From NCBI RefSeq assembly GCF_002776525.5, contig NC_045443.1:40182035-40246034 (forward strand): a DNA stretch of 64,000 bases, given 5' to 3'. This document shows, one piece after another, positions 12,521 to 23,972 of this stretch (positions within the stretch are counted from its first letter, which is position 1; every line of letters begins with the position of its first letter). The position numbers were made by a program, and so were the translations under genes. Under the pieces are notes generated by a model. That model searched no databases. It was given only the letters and a program-made list of their open reading frames with translations, and had not been told where the DNA came from. The stretch is from Piliocolobus tephrosceles (lineage: Eukaryota; Chordata; Mammalia; Primates; Cercopithecidae).

Positions 12521-12789
12521 GTAAGGTCCCTGAGAGGAGAAAGAGTTGGGAATGGGGTGGTAGAGGGGAGAAAGAATGCCAAGTTGTCCAATTTTATCGG
12601 GTTAATAGAATTGACAACATGTCTGTTTTTCAATATAAGCCCTTTGTCTAGCACAATCCTAGACACAAATAAGGTATTTGCTGAATGAAATAAAAATGTT
12701 AAAATCTGTTCTCAAAATATTCATTTGAAATATATTTTTAAGCCAGCATCATGTAAAAACATTGTATTTTAGCACTGGCATACAGGAAA

Positions 12790-13090
12790 AAAAAAACACA
12801 GAAAGAAAAAGTTTCTCCCTTTGTGGGCTTATATTCAGGTAGATGAGACCAAAAAAAGCACAGCAATGAATAAAATCATTCCGGATGGTGGTGAGGTATA
12901 TGAAGAAAGTAGAACAGAGCAAGGTGGCTCGGGGCTCTGGAGTGACTGTGAAAGGGCTGGAGCACTAATTTAGACTGACTGATCAGGCAGTGCTTAACGG
13001 GGAGCTGTCCTTTGGTTAAGAGCTGAGTACCAACAGGAAACCATCAAGATGTGTGAGGAGAGTATGCCAACAAGAGAAAACATCTCACTG
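12790..13090 (-). repeat. L2 LINE fragment
   Basis: It matches antisense L2 in order: CTTATATTCAGGTAGATGAG, GCTCTGGAGTGACTGTGAAA, GACTGATCAGGCAGTGCTTA. The coding part is not open. Confidence 0.55.
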
Positions 13091-14153
13091 AATGGACAAC
13101 AGGGAAGAGAAGAATCAAAGATGTTTCCTGGAGTTTGCTTTCAGCAACTGGTTAGAACACTAGTCATTTACTGAGAATGGAAGACTTAGAGGAAGCAGAT
13201 TGTGTGGGAGGGAAATCAAGAGTTCTATTTTATTTTCAGAAGGTATTTCTATAATGCTTACTTTTACAACACAGGCTCAAAATAAAGTGTCTTAACTCTG
13301 GTCATTTTAGATAAAGATTTTATACATTTAGTGAATACATCAAATATTTTCATTTTGTATCAAAAACTATAAGAAATACTTATAATTATTCTTTTAAAAT
13401 TAGTTTTAATTTTTCAATCTTAATAAAAGAAAATGGAAATCTTTAGAAACATCATTTCTACTTTTTCAGACTTTCTTGAATATTAACTACTAAATTGTAT
13501 TCCTGAACATATTTTTAAAAGAAATGTCATGCTCAGTCAAATTCAGATTGTATCTATTCCAAAAAGTCCATAAAAGCTTACAACAAAATTCTCATTTTTT
13601 CGTGCTTCTACTTTCCTTGGACTTGAAGAAGATTGTGAATTAGTAAAATCTTCCATTTAAAAAAGCAATGATTTTATAGCGAGTTCTGGAGGAAACAATG
13701 TCATAGTTAACATCATTACAATGCAGCAAAGGTGGTCAGAAGAAAGACAATCCTCTGCCCTCTGTGGGGAAGGGAGTTAAATCTCAGCCCAGTATTGGAA
13801 GAAAAAGCATTTCCTTAGCAGGCAAGTATTTAGGCCGTGGGAAGGGTGTTCTGGGCCAATGCAGGCACAAATGCATGAACTCGTTTGAAAACATAATCTC
13901 CCACCTGACTGGAAAATTTAGTATTCTTTGGGTATAAGCACCTTAAAAGAAAAGAAATTATTTGAAATCATTTGAAAACATCTGATACATCTTGATGTTT
14001 TGTTGAATTTTATAAAAGTGCTTTACTCTCTCTGTTTTACGATTATTTCAGAACATCAGAAATGATCATGGAATTTTAAATATTGATTGACTTTCAAAGT
14101 CATTATTTGTTACCTTAAAACTATTTCAGAGAAATTATTTGAAAATTGTAAAC

Positions 14154-14209
14154 TTAATTATCTGTATATTTGGAGAGATATTTAATTATCTACATATTTG
14201 GAGAGATAT
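14154..14209. repeat. 28-bp tandem duplication
   Basis: There are two head-to-tail 28-base units, each starting TTAATTATCT and ending TTTGGAGAGATAT. They differ at only two positions, so the duplication is fairly recent or conserved. Confidence 0.9.
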
Positions 14210-14708
14210 TCATTTGTCAGAGTTCTATATTTTTGTGGACCGAATAACTGGGCAATTGGCTGAAGTTTTTATTCTTTAATTAGACATTTTAGTATTATGC
14301 AGCACTATTCCCTATAAATATATTCTTTTAACATAAATGCCTTGTAATTGTAACCTTTCATGTTCTTAGAGGTCCTCGTAAGTGAAAAAGCACATTTTCA
14401 TACAAACCGAATTTGAATATAAAGTATATCCTAACTAGTTCCTTGACCTAGTGATTTATTCTCTATAAGTTTCTAGGATTACTGATTTCATTTAAAGATA
14501 CTTTTAAAATCTAAATACATTAAAACGTGCAGCCTCTATAACTTGGCCAATTTCTGCTGACTAGTAATTATATATTTTTTAAAAACTTGTTAATGATGGT
14601 GCTCTAGATAAATTCTAATTTCCCTTCTCTACTAGATTTAGCTGATAGCCATTGTTTATAGAGTTCGATGATTTCTCCTCATTATTCTAGTTGTGAAAGC
14701 AGTAGAGT

Positions 14709-14752
14709 ATGCAAATTACTAGAAAAATTTCCTACTGATAAACTATGCAAAT
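14709..14752 (+). promoter_or_regulatory. Pair of octamer (POU-factor) motifs
   Basis: Perfect ATGCAAAT octamers occur at 14709-14716 and 14745-14752 in the same orientation. The octamer is a known POU-domain binding motif. Function here is only inferred, and AT-rich DNA yields such motifs by chance. Confidence 0.25.
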
Positions 14753-15934
14753 GAAACACTAAGTGAATGGATATATTCTTTTATGTCATTAGTCAGTTGA
14801 TTAAACTCTCCTAAAATGCAAGCTGGTATGCCTGAGCCCACCTTTCAAGACTCCAGAGAATATTTATACAGCCAAGCCAAGACAGCAAATGCATATTCTC
14901 CTCACATAGTTTTTAAAAGCCTGAAGGCTTTCGGTTATCCATGCAAGGACCCAAGATTACCGCTGATCTATATTATATCTATGTTATTCTGTACTTTCTA
15001 TAATATCATTTGAATTCCAAAGCAGAACCTGGGAAGAGAGGGGTGTATAACTGCTCAGTATGCAAAGCAATAATAAATGAGTTTTCCAGACCACAGTTCT
15101 AAGGAGGAAACCTGTTGGAAAAGAAAGAGGCAGGGATTTCAAGTACTTGTTTGCTTTCTTTTTTAACTTGGCTTTTCCACGCTCCTTTTTCTAAGTTACC
15201 ATTTGCACATACAAATCACTTCGGTTTATTTTTAAAACCCACACAGGCAGACATTGTTTTGTTGTGGTTACATCCTATTCAGTAGATTCCCCAAACCTCC
15301 TATTGTGAGAGGAAATAAAGACTGGTGGGATTTTTAAGGGGCCTCTCAGGACAGGTGGTTCCTTTCATTTCATGCCTGTAATTGCTGCGATTCAACCCCA
15401 AGCTTATTGCCAAAGGTCCCTTACTATCCGTCCCAAGATACATTAAAGAAGGTTGGTCTCACAAATGGAACCAAGGTTGAATTTTTATTGACGAGTGATA
15501 GGACAAAATAACTTTCCCCCCTTGTCTGAAGCTCTTTCAGCTGCATCAATATGCTGCCTCACTGAAGTAGTCCTACAAACAGCAGAGCCAGGGCACTTTA
15601 TGAAACTCAACAAGGCGTCAAGATGGATTATATCCCACGGTTTCCAAATGAATTTTTTCAGGTGCATATACCTGGAGAATGTTACATTTTCCAGCCACGT
15701 GGCAGATTCTAGCCTCAAACAATTATGTGCATTTGTGCCTGTGTTGGCCCAGAATGTTCTTCCCGCAGCCCGAATGCTTGCCTGCTAAGGAAACACATAA
15801 CGCTACTAAGACTGGGCTAAAAGTCTCCTCAGCTTTGATTCCCTTCTCCCAAAGGATAGAAGATTGTCTTTCTTCTTGCCACCTGTGTAGCTGTTACTAG
15901 ATTATAGTGTTACTGCTGAACAAGCCTGGCCTTC

Positions 15935-16045
15935 AGATGAAATTAGACTGTGAGCTCCATGAAGATGGAGACATTCTTGTCATGTTTGCAGCCCTGTACA
16001 CAGCATACAGTGGAGTTGAAGATGTACTGAAGGAGCTGAAGAAGC
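15935..16045 (+). repeat. L2 LINE 3' fragment
   Basis: It contains AGACTGTGAGCTCCATGAAG and then GCAGCCCTGTACACAGCATA, the L2 3' landmarks in sense order. The open frame over this segment (15907-16143) is therefore repeat-derived at least in part. Confidence 0.6.
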
Positions 16046-16857
16046 ATGGTCTGACCATGTGTCCAAATTGGGATTCAGAAAACCAGATCTTTCTAATGCT
16101 AGTTCAGAGCTCTTCCTCTGAGGATACATTTTCTGCTACTTAATGTTATTGAATACAAACTAGCAGACCCTAAAACAGGGATTTAACCACTTCAAAACTG
16201 GAGGTGTTTATCAGAAACAGAAGATAAAACTAATAACTAAAAAAAGTGATCTGGGAAAGAGGGAATAATACTAGACAAAAGATATGAAAATTTTAAAATA
16301 AACTTGCTATCAGTTCTACACTGTCATTTTCAGAATATTTTTCAAGGCTAACAGATTTCCCACCTTCCTTCATTCACTTTTGAGCAGTATGTCTGCAACT
16401 TCCCTAGAAAATGATTAAAGTTGTGGGTTATGTGGGAGAGATCAATCCATTCTTCTTTGAAGTAGTGTGGCTTAACAACCGGTATGAGATATTGCTACCC
16501 TTGCACTCTGGTCTCTCTAAGGTCTAGAGTTAGGCCTTAAAAATTTAACAACTGGAAATCAAAATTTACTATAGAATCAATTGACAAATAATTTTTTAAA
16601 ATACTTCCTTTTATTCTCCAATAAACTAAGATATAGATAAGATAGAGCTGTTTAGCAGGTGATATGTTGTAATGCCAATAGTTCATAAAATCATTCTAAT
16701 GAATTTCAAACTATTTATGGAATTCTGGGAATTATTAGTGTCCTCTCTTTTTGATGCTCCTGTCATTAGTTTAAAAGAGGCCCCTATCTGAACACGATAA
16801 GACATAGGAAACCTGATTTTTTTCCCACTGGATTAATAGTCATTAGGTTCATGCTGG
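16046..16857. other. Unique AT-rich DNA, no gene seen
   Basis: No gene or clear repeat is recognised. Confidence 0.45.
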
Positions 16858-16927
16858 TAGTCGTGCATCACAAAATGACTTTTCCGTCAATGATGGACCA
16901 CATATAGGACAGTGGTCCCATAAAATT
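16858..16927 (+). mobile_element. DNA-transposon-like repeat, left piece
   Basis: It has the terminal sequence of a primate-era medium-reiteration repeat whose two ends carry a CGTTAGGCGA-type inverted motif. Here the ends read TCGTGCATCACAAAATGACT on the left and GTTAGGCGACAAATGGCTA on the right (near 17805). I recognise the family but not its name. Confidence 0.5.
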
Positions 16928-17517
16928 AGTTCAACCATTGTGGAAAACAATGTGGTGATTCCTCGAAGACCTAAAAACAGAACTGCCATTCAACCCAACA
17001 TCTCATTACTGGGCATATACCCAGAGGAATACAAATCATTCTACCATAAAGATATATTCATGTGTGTGTTCATTGCAGCAGTATTCATAATAGCAAAGAC
17101 ATGGAATCAACCTAAATGCCCATCAATGGTAGACTGGATAAGGAAAATGTGATATATATACACGATGGAATACTATGCAGCTGTAAAAAAGACCGAGATC
17201 ATGTCCTTTATAGGAACATGGATGGAGCTGCAGGCCATTATCCTTAGCACACTAACACAAGAACAGAAAGCCAAATACCGCATGTTCTCACTTATAAGTG
17301 GGAGATAAATGATGAGAACACATGGACATGTAGAGGGAAATAACACACAATGGGGCCTATCAGAGCATGGAGGTTGAGAGGAGGGAGAGGATCAGGAAAA
17401 ATAACTAATGGGTACTCGGTTTAACACCTGGGTAATTAATCTGTACAACAATCCCCATGACACAAGTTTATTATATAACAAACCTACACATGTACCCCTG
17501 AACTTAAAATAAGTTAA
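16928..17517 (+). mobile_element. L1P-like LINE-1, 3' end only
   Basis: This is a 5'-truncated L1. It contains the end of ORF2 (the ACTGGGCATATACCCAGAGG region and the ATGGAATACTATGCAGC block) and the 3' UTR ending in ACATGTACCCCTGAACTTAA. It splits a DNA-transposon-like repeat. The ORF2 part contains stops. Confidence 0.92.
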
Positions 17518-17805
17518 AAAGACTATAACAGCATATTTTTACTGTACTTTTTCTATGTTCAGGTATGTTTAGATACACAGGTACTTACCATTGTGTTAAC
17601 AATTGCCTGTGGTGTTCAGTACAGTAACATGCTATATAGGTTTGTAACCTAGGAGCAACCAGGCTAGACCACACAGCCTAGGTGTGCCATAGGCTACACA
17701 ATATAGATTTATGTAAGGACATTTTATGATGCTTACACAATAAAGAAATCATCTAATAATGCATTTTTTAGAATATATCCCTGTTGTTAGGCGACAAATG
17801 GCTAT
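17518..17805 (+). mobile_element. DNA-transposon-like repeat, right piece
   Basis: It continues the repeat at 16858. Landmarks are CAGTACAGTAACATGCTATA, GTAACCTAGGAGCAACCAGG and the terminal GTTAGGCGACAAATGGC. Compared with the remembered consensus, interior sequence is missing at the L1 junction. Confidence 0.55.
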
Positions 17806-17883
17806 ATTTTGTTGTCAGCGAGAGGCAGGGCGTGCTGAGTGTAGATCCAGACAGCTTACTCTTTGACCCCATCAGCATTATTG

Positions 17884-18210
17884 TTTTTCTGTTTGTTTGT
17901 TTGTTTTGTTTTGTTTTGTTTTGTTTTTTGAGACAGAGTCTCCATCTGTCGCCCAGGCTGGATTGCAGTGGCACAATCTTGGCTCACTGCAACCTCTGCC
18001 TCCCAGATTCAAGTGATTACGCTGCCTCAGCCTCCTAAGTAGCTGGGATTACAGGCACCCACCATCATGTCCAGCTAATTTTTGTATTTTTAGTAGAGTT
18101 GAGGGTTCACATGTTGGCTACATTGGTCTGGAACTCCTGACCTCAGGCGATCCACCAGCCTCGGCCTCCCAAAGTACTGGGATTACAGGCGTGAGTCACC
18201 GTGCCCGGCC
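17884..18210 (-). mobile_element. AluS-like element
   Basis: Full-length antisense Alu whose tail is a (TTTG)n/(TTTTG)n tract. Candidate target-site duplications are AGCATTATTG (17874-17883) and AGTATTACTG (18211-18220), which differ at two positions. Confidence 0.95.
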
Positions 18211-18690
18211 AGTATTACTGTTATTACTACCATCAATTCTGTCACATGCCTACTAATCCTGAGCACCTCTGGATCTAGAGAGGAGCACTAGAGATACCTA
18301 TGCCACTTCCTCTCTCAGACAAGTCTGCAGCTTCCAAGGGCCCCCCTCACCTGCAGGCAACACTACCAGGGCTCATTATGCATTTCATTAGATGACAAGT
18401 GGGTGGGCTCAATGTCTTAAACCATTTACCATCTGGTGCAGAAGCTCTGCATTTCAGTATTTCTAATGAGTGATATGTTTGTTTGTAGCAGTGGCACTTA
18501 CGAACTGAATATCAATCCTACCTAGAATGCTGTGGTCATTATCGATAAAATAAAGAATGAAAGTCAATTTCTCTTCAATCAGCCAAATAATCATCTAGAG
18601 CCTGTATCATAATTTCTAGAAACTTGGTTTTGACACTTAGGAATATGAAGTCAGAGAGAGAAACAGAAAAGTATTCATACCCTCCAAATT
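18211..18690. other. Unique DNA, no gene seen
   Basis: No gene or clear repeat is recognised in this stretch between the Alu and the MIR cluster. Confidence 0.45.
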
Positions 18691-18694
18691 TCAC

Positions 18695-18935
18695 GAATTT
18701 TTTTAAACATGAGCACTTAGTAAAAATCAAGCACTGGGCATATTTTATCTCATTCTATCCTTATATTAACTCTGTATTGAGATGTTATCATCAAGTCATG
18801 GGTGTGAAAGGTGAAGCACAGAGAAGGTAAGTAAATTGTCCAAAGTATAGCACTTGGAGTAGTAAAGACAGAATTCAAATCCTCACCATATGTCTTCAGA
18901 ATCTATTCTTTCAATCACCATGCTATCTGTCTTCC
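18695..18935 (+). repeat. MIR SINE
   Basis: MIR order is kept: ATTTTATCTCATTCTATCCT, GAAGCACAGAGAAGGTAAGT, AATTCAAATCCTCACC and ACCATGCTATCTG. Confidence 0.8.
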
Positions 18936-18989
18936 TAATAAATCAATGATTGATGTATTTTCTCTAAATGACCAGCCTCAGGTAGTGAA

Positions 18990-19205
18990 ATAAATACTAA
19001 TTTGGTTTGAATTCTGGGTTCTTTACTTATTAACTGAACTTTCAGCAAAATCATTTTATCACTATAACCCTTCTTTTTTTTTTTTTACCTCTAAATTGAA
19101 AACAGTATAACCTTCCTTGATATAGTTATGAGTTAAATAATACAATAAATATAAAATTATTACTATTATACTTGGAACATAATAATCCTTTGATGAATAT
19201 CAATT
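18990..19205 (-). repeat. MIR SINE
   Basis: Reversed MIR landmarks are present: GAATTCTGGGTTCTTTACTT, an ACCTCTAAATTGAAAACAG stretch, GTTATGAGTTAAATAATACA and ATACTTGGAACATAATAAT. A T-run interrupts it at about 19074-19086. Confidence 0.7.
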
Positions 19206-19284
19206 TTGCACTAAACAATACCTGTCATTAGCATTATGAGGGCAACTACCATACTGAGTTTATCCTCATAAGTGAAGTGATAGT

Positions 19285-19545
19285 GTTATTAGCTATCTAC
19301 TACATACATAATCCTCATCATGTAGTAGACGCTGCTCTAACTCTTTTACTTACATGAATTCATTCAATTCTCTGAACCACCTTCAATATACATTAGATTA
19401 GGGTTATTGCTATTCCTGTTTTTCAGGTGAAGAAACAAGGGCAAGAAAATCAGGTAACTTGCTCAAGGTCATTCATAAACACACAAGCGGTGGAACCTGG
19501 ATTTTAACCCAGGCCAGAGTTTGTGATCTCAACCACTGTTCACTC
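19285..19545 (+). repeat. MIR SINE
   Basis: A near-complete MIR: TAGTAGACGCTGCTCTAACT, TTTTTCAGGTGAAGAAAC, GTAACTTGCTCAAGGTCATT, AACCTGGATTTTAACCCAGG and the terminal CTCAACCACTGTTC. Confidence 0.82.
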
Positions 19546-19813
19546 TTAATATACTAAAGTTTCAATGAATATTTGTAGAAAGAATGTGTAATTCCTGAAA
19601 TTCCACAATTATTGTTCTTTTTGTTACCCTTAATTTTTCTGATCCCTGAGAAATATGAACCCTAATGGTAGACCACTATAATTTCTTCACTTCAACTTTT
19701 ATGAATTTGTTTATTGGTCCTACAAGGTTAACAGCTTTTGATAAAAGAGAAAAAATATATAAACAGCAACAAAAAATGGTTAGAGAAAAGATTCACTTAA
19801 GAAGCTATGCTAA

Positions 19814-20085
19814 GCTGGGAATGGTGGCTCATACCTGTAACCCAGCAATTTGGGAGACTGAGAGGCTGAAGCGGGAGGATTGCTTGAGTCCAGGATTTCA
19901 AGACCAGCCTGGGAGACATAGTGAGATGCAATCTTTACAAAAAATTTAAAAATTAGGTGGTCATGGTGGTTCATGCCTGTTGCCTCAGCTACTTGGGAGG
20001 CTGAGGTGAGAGGATTGCCTGAGCTGGGCTCATGCCACTGCACTCCAGCCTGGGCAACAGAGTGGGGCCCTGTTTCAGAAGTAGA
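19814..20085 (+). mobile_element. AluJ-like element
   Basis: Dimeric old Alu with a shortened right arm. The target-site duplication GCTATGCTAA occurs at 19804-19813 and again at 20242-20251, so the long purine tract between belongs to its expanded tail. Confidence 0.92.
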
Positions 20086-20241
20086 TGAAGAAAGAAGAAA
20101 GAGAAGGTGAAGGGGAAGGAGGAGGGGGAGGGGGGATAGGGGGAGGGAAATGGAGAGAGAGAGGGAGAGGGCGAAGAAGGAGAGGGAGAAGAAAGAGAAG
20201 GAGGGGGAGGAGGAGGAGGAGGAGAAGGAGAAGGAGAAGCA
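20086..20241. repeat. Polypurine (GGA/GAA-rich) expanded Alu tail
   Basis: About 155 bases of almost pure A and G lie between the Alu body and its second target-site duplication. The arginine/glycine-rich and proline/serine-rich frames across it are composition artefacts. Confidence 0.9.
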
Positions 20242-20251
20242 GCTATGCTAA

Positions 20252-21309
20252 ACATGAGACTCCAAATTAAGTTTCCAATTTTATCAGCCCCTGAAAATCT
20301 AATAGTTACTATTAGGGGTGAGATATAATCATCCTAATTTTAAAAATCATTTTTTCTAGGATTGGAAGAAAAGGTCACAATGATATTTCTTTCTAGAACA
20401 TTTATAAAGGTTTTCAACAGATGGACAAAATAAAATCCAGAGCAAAATACTTCAATCGCAATTTATCTTTTGGGTTGGATTGTCTCAAAAATGCATAAAA
20501 CAACAATAGTTTAAAAAACCTTATGTGCAACTTAGAAAAAGATAATTCTCTTCGATAAAAGATATTTTTGAATACTTTATTTAGGTTGCCTTTCAATCTA
20601 CTCTCAGTTTAGAATTTGTTCATATATCATCATTTAAATACACCTTCTGAAAACTGTTAGCGATACAGATACTAATAATTTGTATCTTAATGATAAAAGC
20701 ATATTATTTAATCTATTATAGATTTTGAGGGTTCACAGAAAAGTATAAGTCTAAAACAAACTTCTAAATAAGTTAGATGATTTTTAAGAGATATAACTTT
20801 CTTAGTTTTTTTTTTTTTAATTTTATTGATGCCATCATGAAATAACCCCCTGCAATAAGTTTGCCACTATGTTTTCTCACATTTACTGTGTTGGGAAACC
20901 ATGAACCTGACAAATTGGAAACAGGTTTAACTCTATCATTCTCTCCAGTGGTAAGAATTCCTTTCAGACTTGAGAAATGGCCTAATTGGCCAAAATCACA
21001 TAACTAAGAATTTCTGAAGCTAGTTAGCTCTTGATCCCAAGGCCATCTCAATTTGATGCCTGTGGTATTAACCACCACACATGCAACCAAGTATCAGACT
21101 ATCCAAAAGGCATTTTGTGGAAAAGGGAAGGACTTGAAGACTATCAAGCCTTGACATATCAATCCCTTGAAAGCTGGCACACATCAGTTTTGATGCTAAA
21201 ATTCTTCAGGACACAGTATGAAGTGCTCATTTTTTAGTTCTAATCTTGCAATCTTGAATGAAGGAAAACCACTATGGACTTGTTTGAGAGTTAACAATTA
21301 GAAACCAAG
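20252..21309. other. Unique AT-rich DNA with a MIR-like scrap
   Basis: No gene is seen. A T-run lies at about 20805-20818. A weak MIR-like segment at 20975-21085 contains CCAAAATCACATAACTAAG and ends TGTGGTATTAACCACC. Confidence 0.45.
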
Positions 21310-21662
21310 TGATATGGTTTGGTTGTGTCCCCAGCCAAACCTTGATTTGTACCTCCCATAATTCCCACATGTCATGGGAGGCACCTGGTGGGAGGTAACT
21401 GAATCATGAGGGCAGGTCTTTCCCATGCAGTTCTTGTGATGTTGAATAAGTCTCATGAGATCTGATGGCTTTATAAAGGGGAGTTTCCCTGCACATGCTC
21501 TCTCTCTTGCCTGCCACCACATAAGATGTGACTTTGCTCCTCCCCATAATTGTGAGGCCTCCCTAGGCACTTGGAATTGTTAGCCCATTAAACCTCTTTT
21601 TCTTTATAAATTACCCAGTCTCTGGTATGTCTTTATTGGTAGTATGAGAACAGACTAATACA
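21310..21662 (+). mobile_element. THE1/MST-type MaLR solo LTR
   Basis: It starts TGATATGGTTTGGTTGTGTC and ends AGACTAATACA. The internal CTTTATAAAGGGGAGTTTCC and CATTAAACCTCTTTTTCTTT landmarks of the THE1/MST LTR are present. Flanks CCAAG and CCAGG fit a 5-bp duplication with one change. No internal retroviral sequence is attached. Confidence 0.93.
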
Positions 21663-21749
21663 CCAGGATATGACCAATGTTAAGCTTAAACATTCTCAAG
21701 TGGGAAATTCAGTAGTCATTTAGAAAGACAATAAACTATATATTGGTAA

Positions 21750-21900
21750 GACTATGAATTCTGGAGTCAGGCAGCCTGGGATAAGTCCTGCCTCTGTTTT
21801 TATTTAACTCACTCTAAAATTTCCCTATCATTAAAGGACTGTTGTAAAGATTAAATGCAGTAATGTAAAGTGTTTAGTGCAGTGCCTAGCAAAACATAAT
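21750..21900 (-). repeat. MIR SINE
   Basis: Reversed MIR: GAATTCTGGAGTCAGGCAGC, TGTAAAGATTAAATGCAGTA, GTGCAGTGCCTAGCAAA. The middle is shortened. Confidence 0.75.
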
Positions 21901-21914
21901 CTCCCCTCCAAATC

Positions 21915-22060
21915 TCCCATTTTTCAGCTGTTTGACATTGGGCAATTAACCTACTTCTATGTGCCTTAATTTTAATTCTGATATAAAAACATGAAAAATA
22001 ATACACATTTTGAAGAGTTGTTAACAGAATTAGAAAACTCATGTAAAATTTCTGACATTT
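21915..22060 (-). repeat. MIR SINE, second copy
   Basis: It contains AGCTGTTTGACATTGGGCAA and ACCTACTTCTATGTGCCTTA, the reversed MIR core, directly following another antisense MIR. Confidence 0.7.
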
Positions 22061-22853
22061 AGAATTAATTAATGGTAATTGTGATTAATATTAAGTAAAT
22101 CTCAATTCTGTAACATATTATTAAACTAAATTTGGCTTAAGGTTGCCCTCTGTACCTTCAATCCCTTTCTAATGAACTACAACCTATGTCAGTAGGTAGA
22201 CAAACTAAAAGCCTAATTTAGTAGTACAGTATATTTTTTGTAACATCTTTGTCTTAGCCAACCACAGCAGCTGATCATCAGCCAGTCATAGGCTGGTAAG
22301 TGATTCCCCAATAAGGCAAATGCAGAACTGTAAGCAATGAAGCTCATTCTGTACCTGCTTTCCAATTTCTGTCTATAACTGCAGCCTGCCTATATTGCCG
22401 AGTGGTGATCTCTGAACCTCTTCTGGTTCCTGTAAAAGTATTTTCAAATTTTCACATTTTAGAAGAAACAAATACTCTTCTGGGTTCTGAGCTAGTCAAG
22501 CAGAACCCTTAATTATTTGAAAAGCAATTTGTATATTTCTGTATTCTGGATGTTCCTTTTGACCCTTTCAAATTCTTTTTCTTGTTTTTTGTTCCTTTGA
22601 TCTTTGGTCAATAGTGCAATGATTTGCATCTTTGTCCCAGTAAAAGAGGATTTCTTGAAGTCCCTCTTGTCTTCTGTTGGTTTTCCTTTTACTAAATACA
22701 ATGCCATCTGTCAATAAACACCATCTAAGCATGAGAAACTATTTTTAAAAGCTTGCTATTCTATTGTAGATTAAAGAAAAAATATTTAAAAATTGACATA
22801 AAGACAAAAGCTTACATACGTTCCCCCCAAATTTAAGTAAACAAAAAAATGTA
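22061..22853. other. Unique DNA, possible LTR-like segment
   Basis: No gene is recognised. Sequence at about 22250-22440 (ACCACAGCAGCTGATC, GATCTCTGAACCTCTTCTGG) has an LTR-like flavour but I cannot name a family, so it is left unassigned. Confidence 0.35.
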
Positions 22854-23160
22854 GGCTGCACTCTCTAACTTCAGGTTCTACATTCATGGATTCAACCAAC
22901 TGAGGACCTAAAATATTTGGGAAAAAACCCATAAAAATAACAACAATCAGATACAAACAATACAATGAACAACTATTTACATAGTATTTACATAACACAA
23001 AGTATTATAAGTAATCTACACATGATTTAAAGAATATGGAAGGTGCATAAGTTATATGCAAATACAACACCATTTTATATTGGAACTTGAATTTCATATA
23101 TGAATTTTGATGTCCTCTGGGGTGGGGAATAAATTTCCCACAGATGCTGCACGATGACTG
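22854..23160 (+). mobile_element. Tigger3-like (TcMar-Tigger) DNA transposon
   Basis: It carries the Tigger landmarks ATGGATTCAACCAACTGAGG, AACTATTTACATAGTATTTA and AATCTACACATGATTTAAAG. It is bounded by TA at 22852-22853 and 23161-23162, as expected for a TA-targeting mariner-class element. It is a non-autonomous derivative of about 307 bp. Confidence 0.88.
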
Positions 23161-23162
23161 TA

Positions 23163-23606
23163 GATGCAAACAGCAAGCTGGTGTGGTTTCATATTCAGTC
23201 CCAAAGTCATCATAAGATGACCACAGTAGATCCTTTGTGTTCATCCCACAAGAGTATTTCCTACACGAAAAAGTTCTTAGATCCACTTGGGTTGGGGCTT
23301 TGTTGATTGGTTTGATTTGCATGCTCATCCATGAACCTGTGCTGGAAGAGGATGGACCTTGCTCATTGGTTTAGGCCTAGGTTACAACTCCATTTCTTAA
23401 CTGCACAATGGGACCCATCAAACCCCCTGGTCAAAGAATAAAAAAGAGTTGAATCCCTAAACTAAAATCTGGGGTGATAGACAGAATGAAGAATAAGGAC
23501 CTCAGGATGGTCAATAATCAATGTTTGTCACTGAGCATTCATATTACTTTACAAAATTAGTTCATGTTCCTCTCTATGACTGGATGGCAAAGTTACCATC
23601 ACAGCC
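23163..23606. other. Unique DNA, no gene seen
   Basis: No gene or clear repeat is recognised. The antisense frame at 23005-23328 begins inside the Tigger element or runs toward it, and has no motif. Confidence 0.45.
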
Positions 23607-23972
23607 TGTATCAGTCCATTCTCAAGCTGCTAATAAAGACATACCTGACACTGGGTAATTTATAAAGAAAAAAGAGGTTTAATGGACTCACAGTTCCACA
23701 TGGCTGGGGAGGTTTCACAATCATGGCGGAAGGTGAAGGAGAAGCAAAGGCACATCTTACACGGTGGCAATCAAGAGGGCTTGTGCAGGGGAACAGCCCT
23801 TTATAAAACCATCAGATCTCATGAGACTTATTCACTATCACAAGAACAGCACAGGAAAATCCTGCCCCCATGATTCAATTACTTCCCACTGGGTCTCTAC
23901 CATGACATGTGGGGATCATGGGAGTGAAAATTTAACAAGAGATTTGGGTGGGGACACAGCCAAAGCATATCA
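23607..23972 (-). mobile_element. MST/THE1-type MaLR solo LTR
   Basis: Antisense MaLR LTR from TGTATCAGTCCATTCTCAAG to AGCCAAAGCATATCA. The 5-bp target-site duplication CAGCC is exact at 23602-23606 and 23973-23977. Confidence 0.95.

Larger units (their letters stand above)
13091..15934. other. Unique AT-rich DNA, no gene seen
   Basis: No gene is recognised. The stretch holds a 28-bp tandem duplication (14154-14209) and two octamer motifs (14709 and 14745). Open frames on both strands near 15485-15900 overlap each other and have no recognisable motif. Confidence 0.45.

Noticed and set aside
16940..17152. Plus-strand 70-codon frame
   Set aside because: It is the C-terminal remnant of L1 ORF2. 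The frames at 28492-28725 and 48749-48934 are the antisense-placed equivalents.
20085..20270. Arginine/glycine-rich frame
   Set aside because: It is a translation of the GGA/GAA expanded Alu tail.
22250..22440. LTR-like segment
   Set aside because: No TG...CA borders, target duplication or family consensus could be matched.
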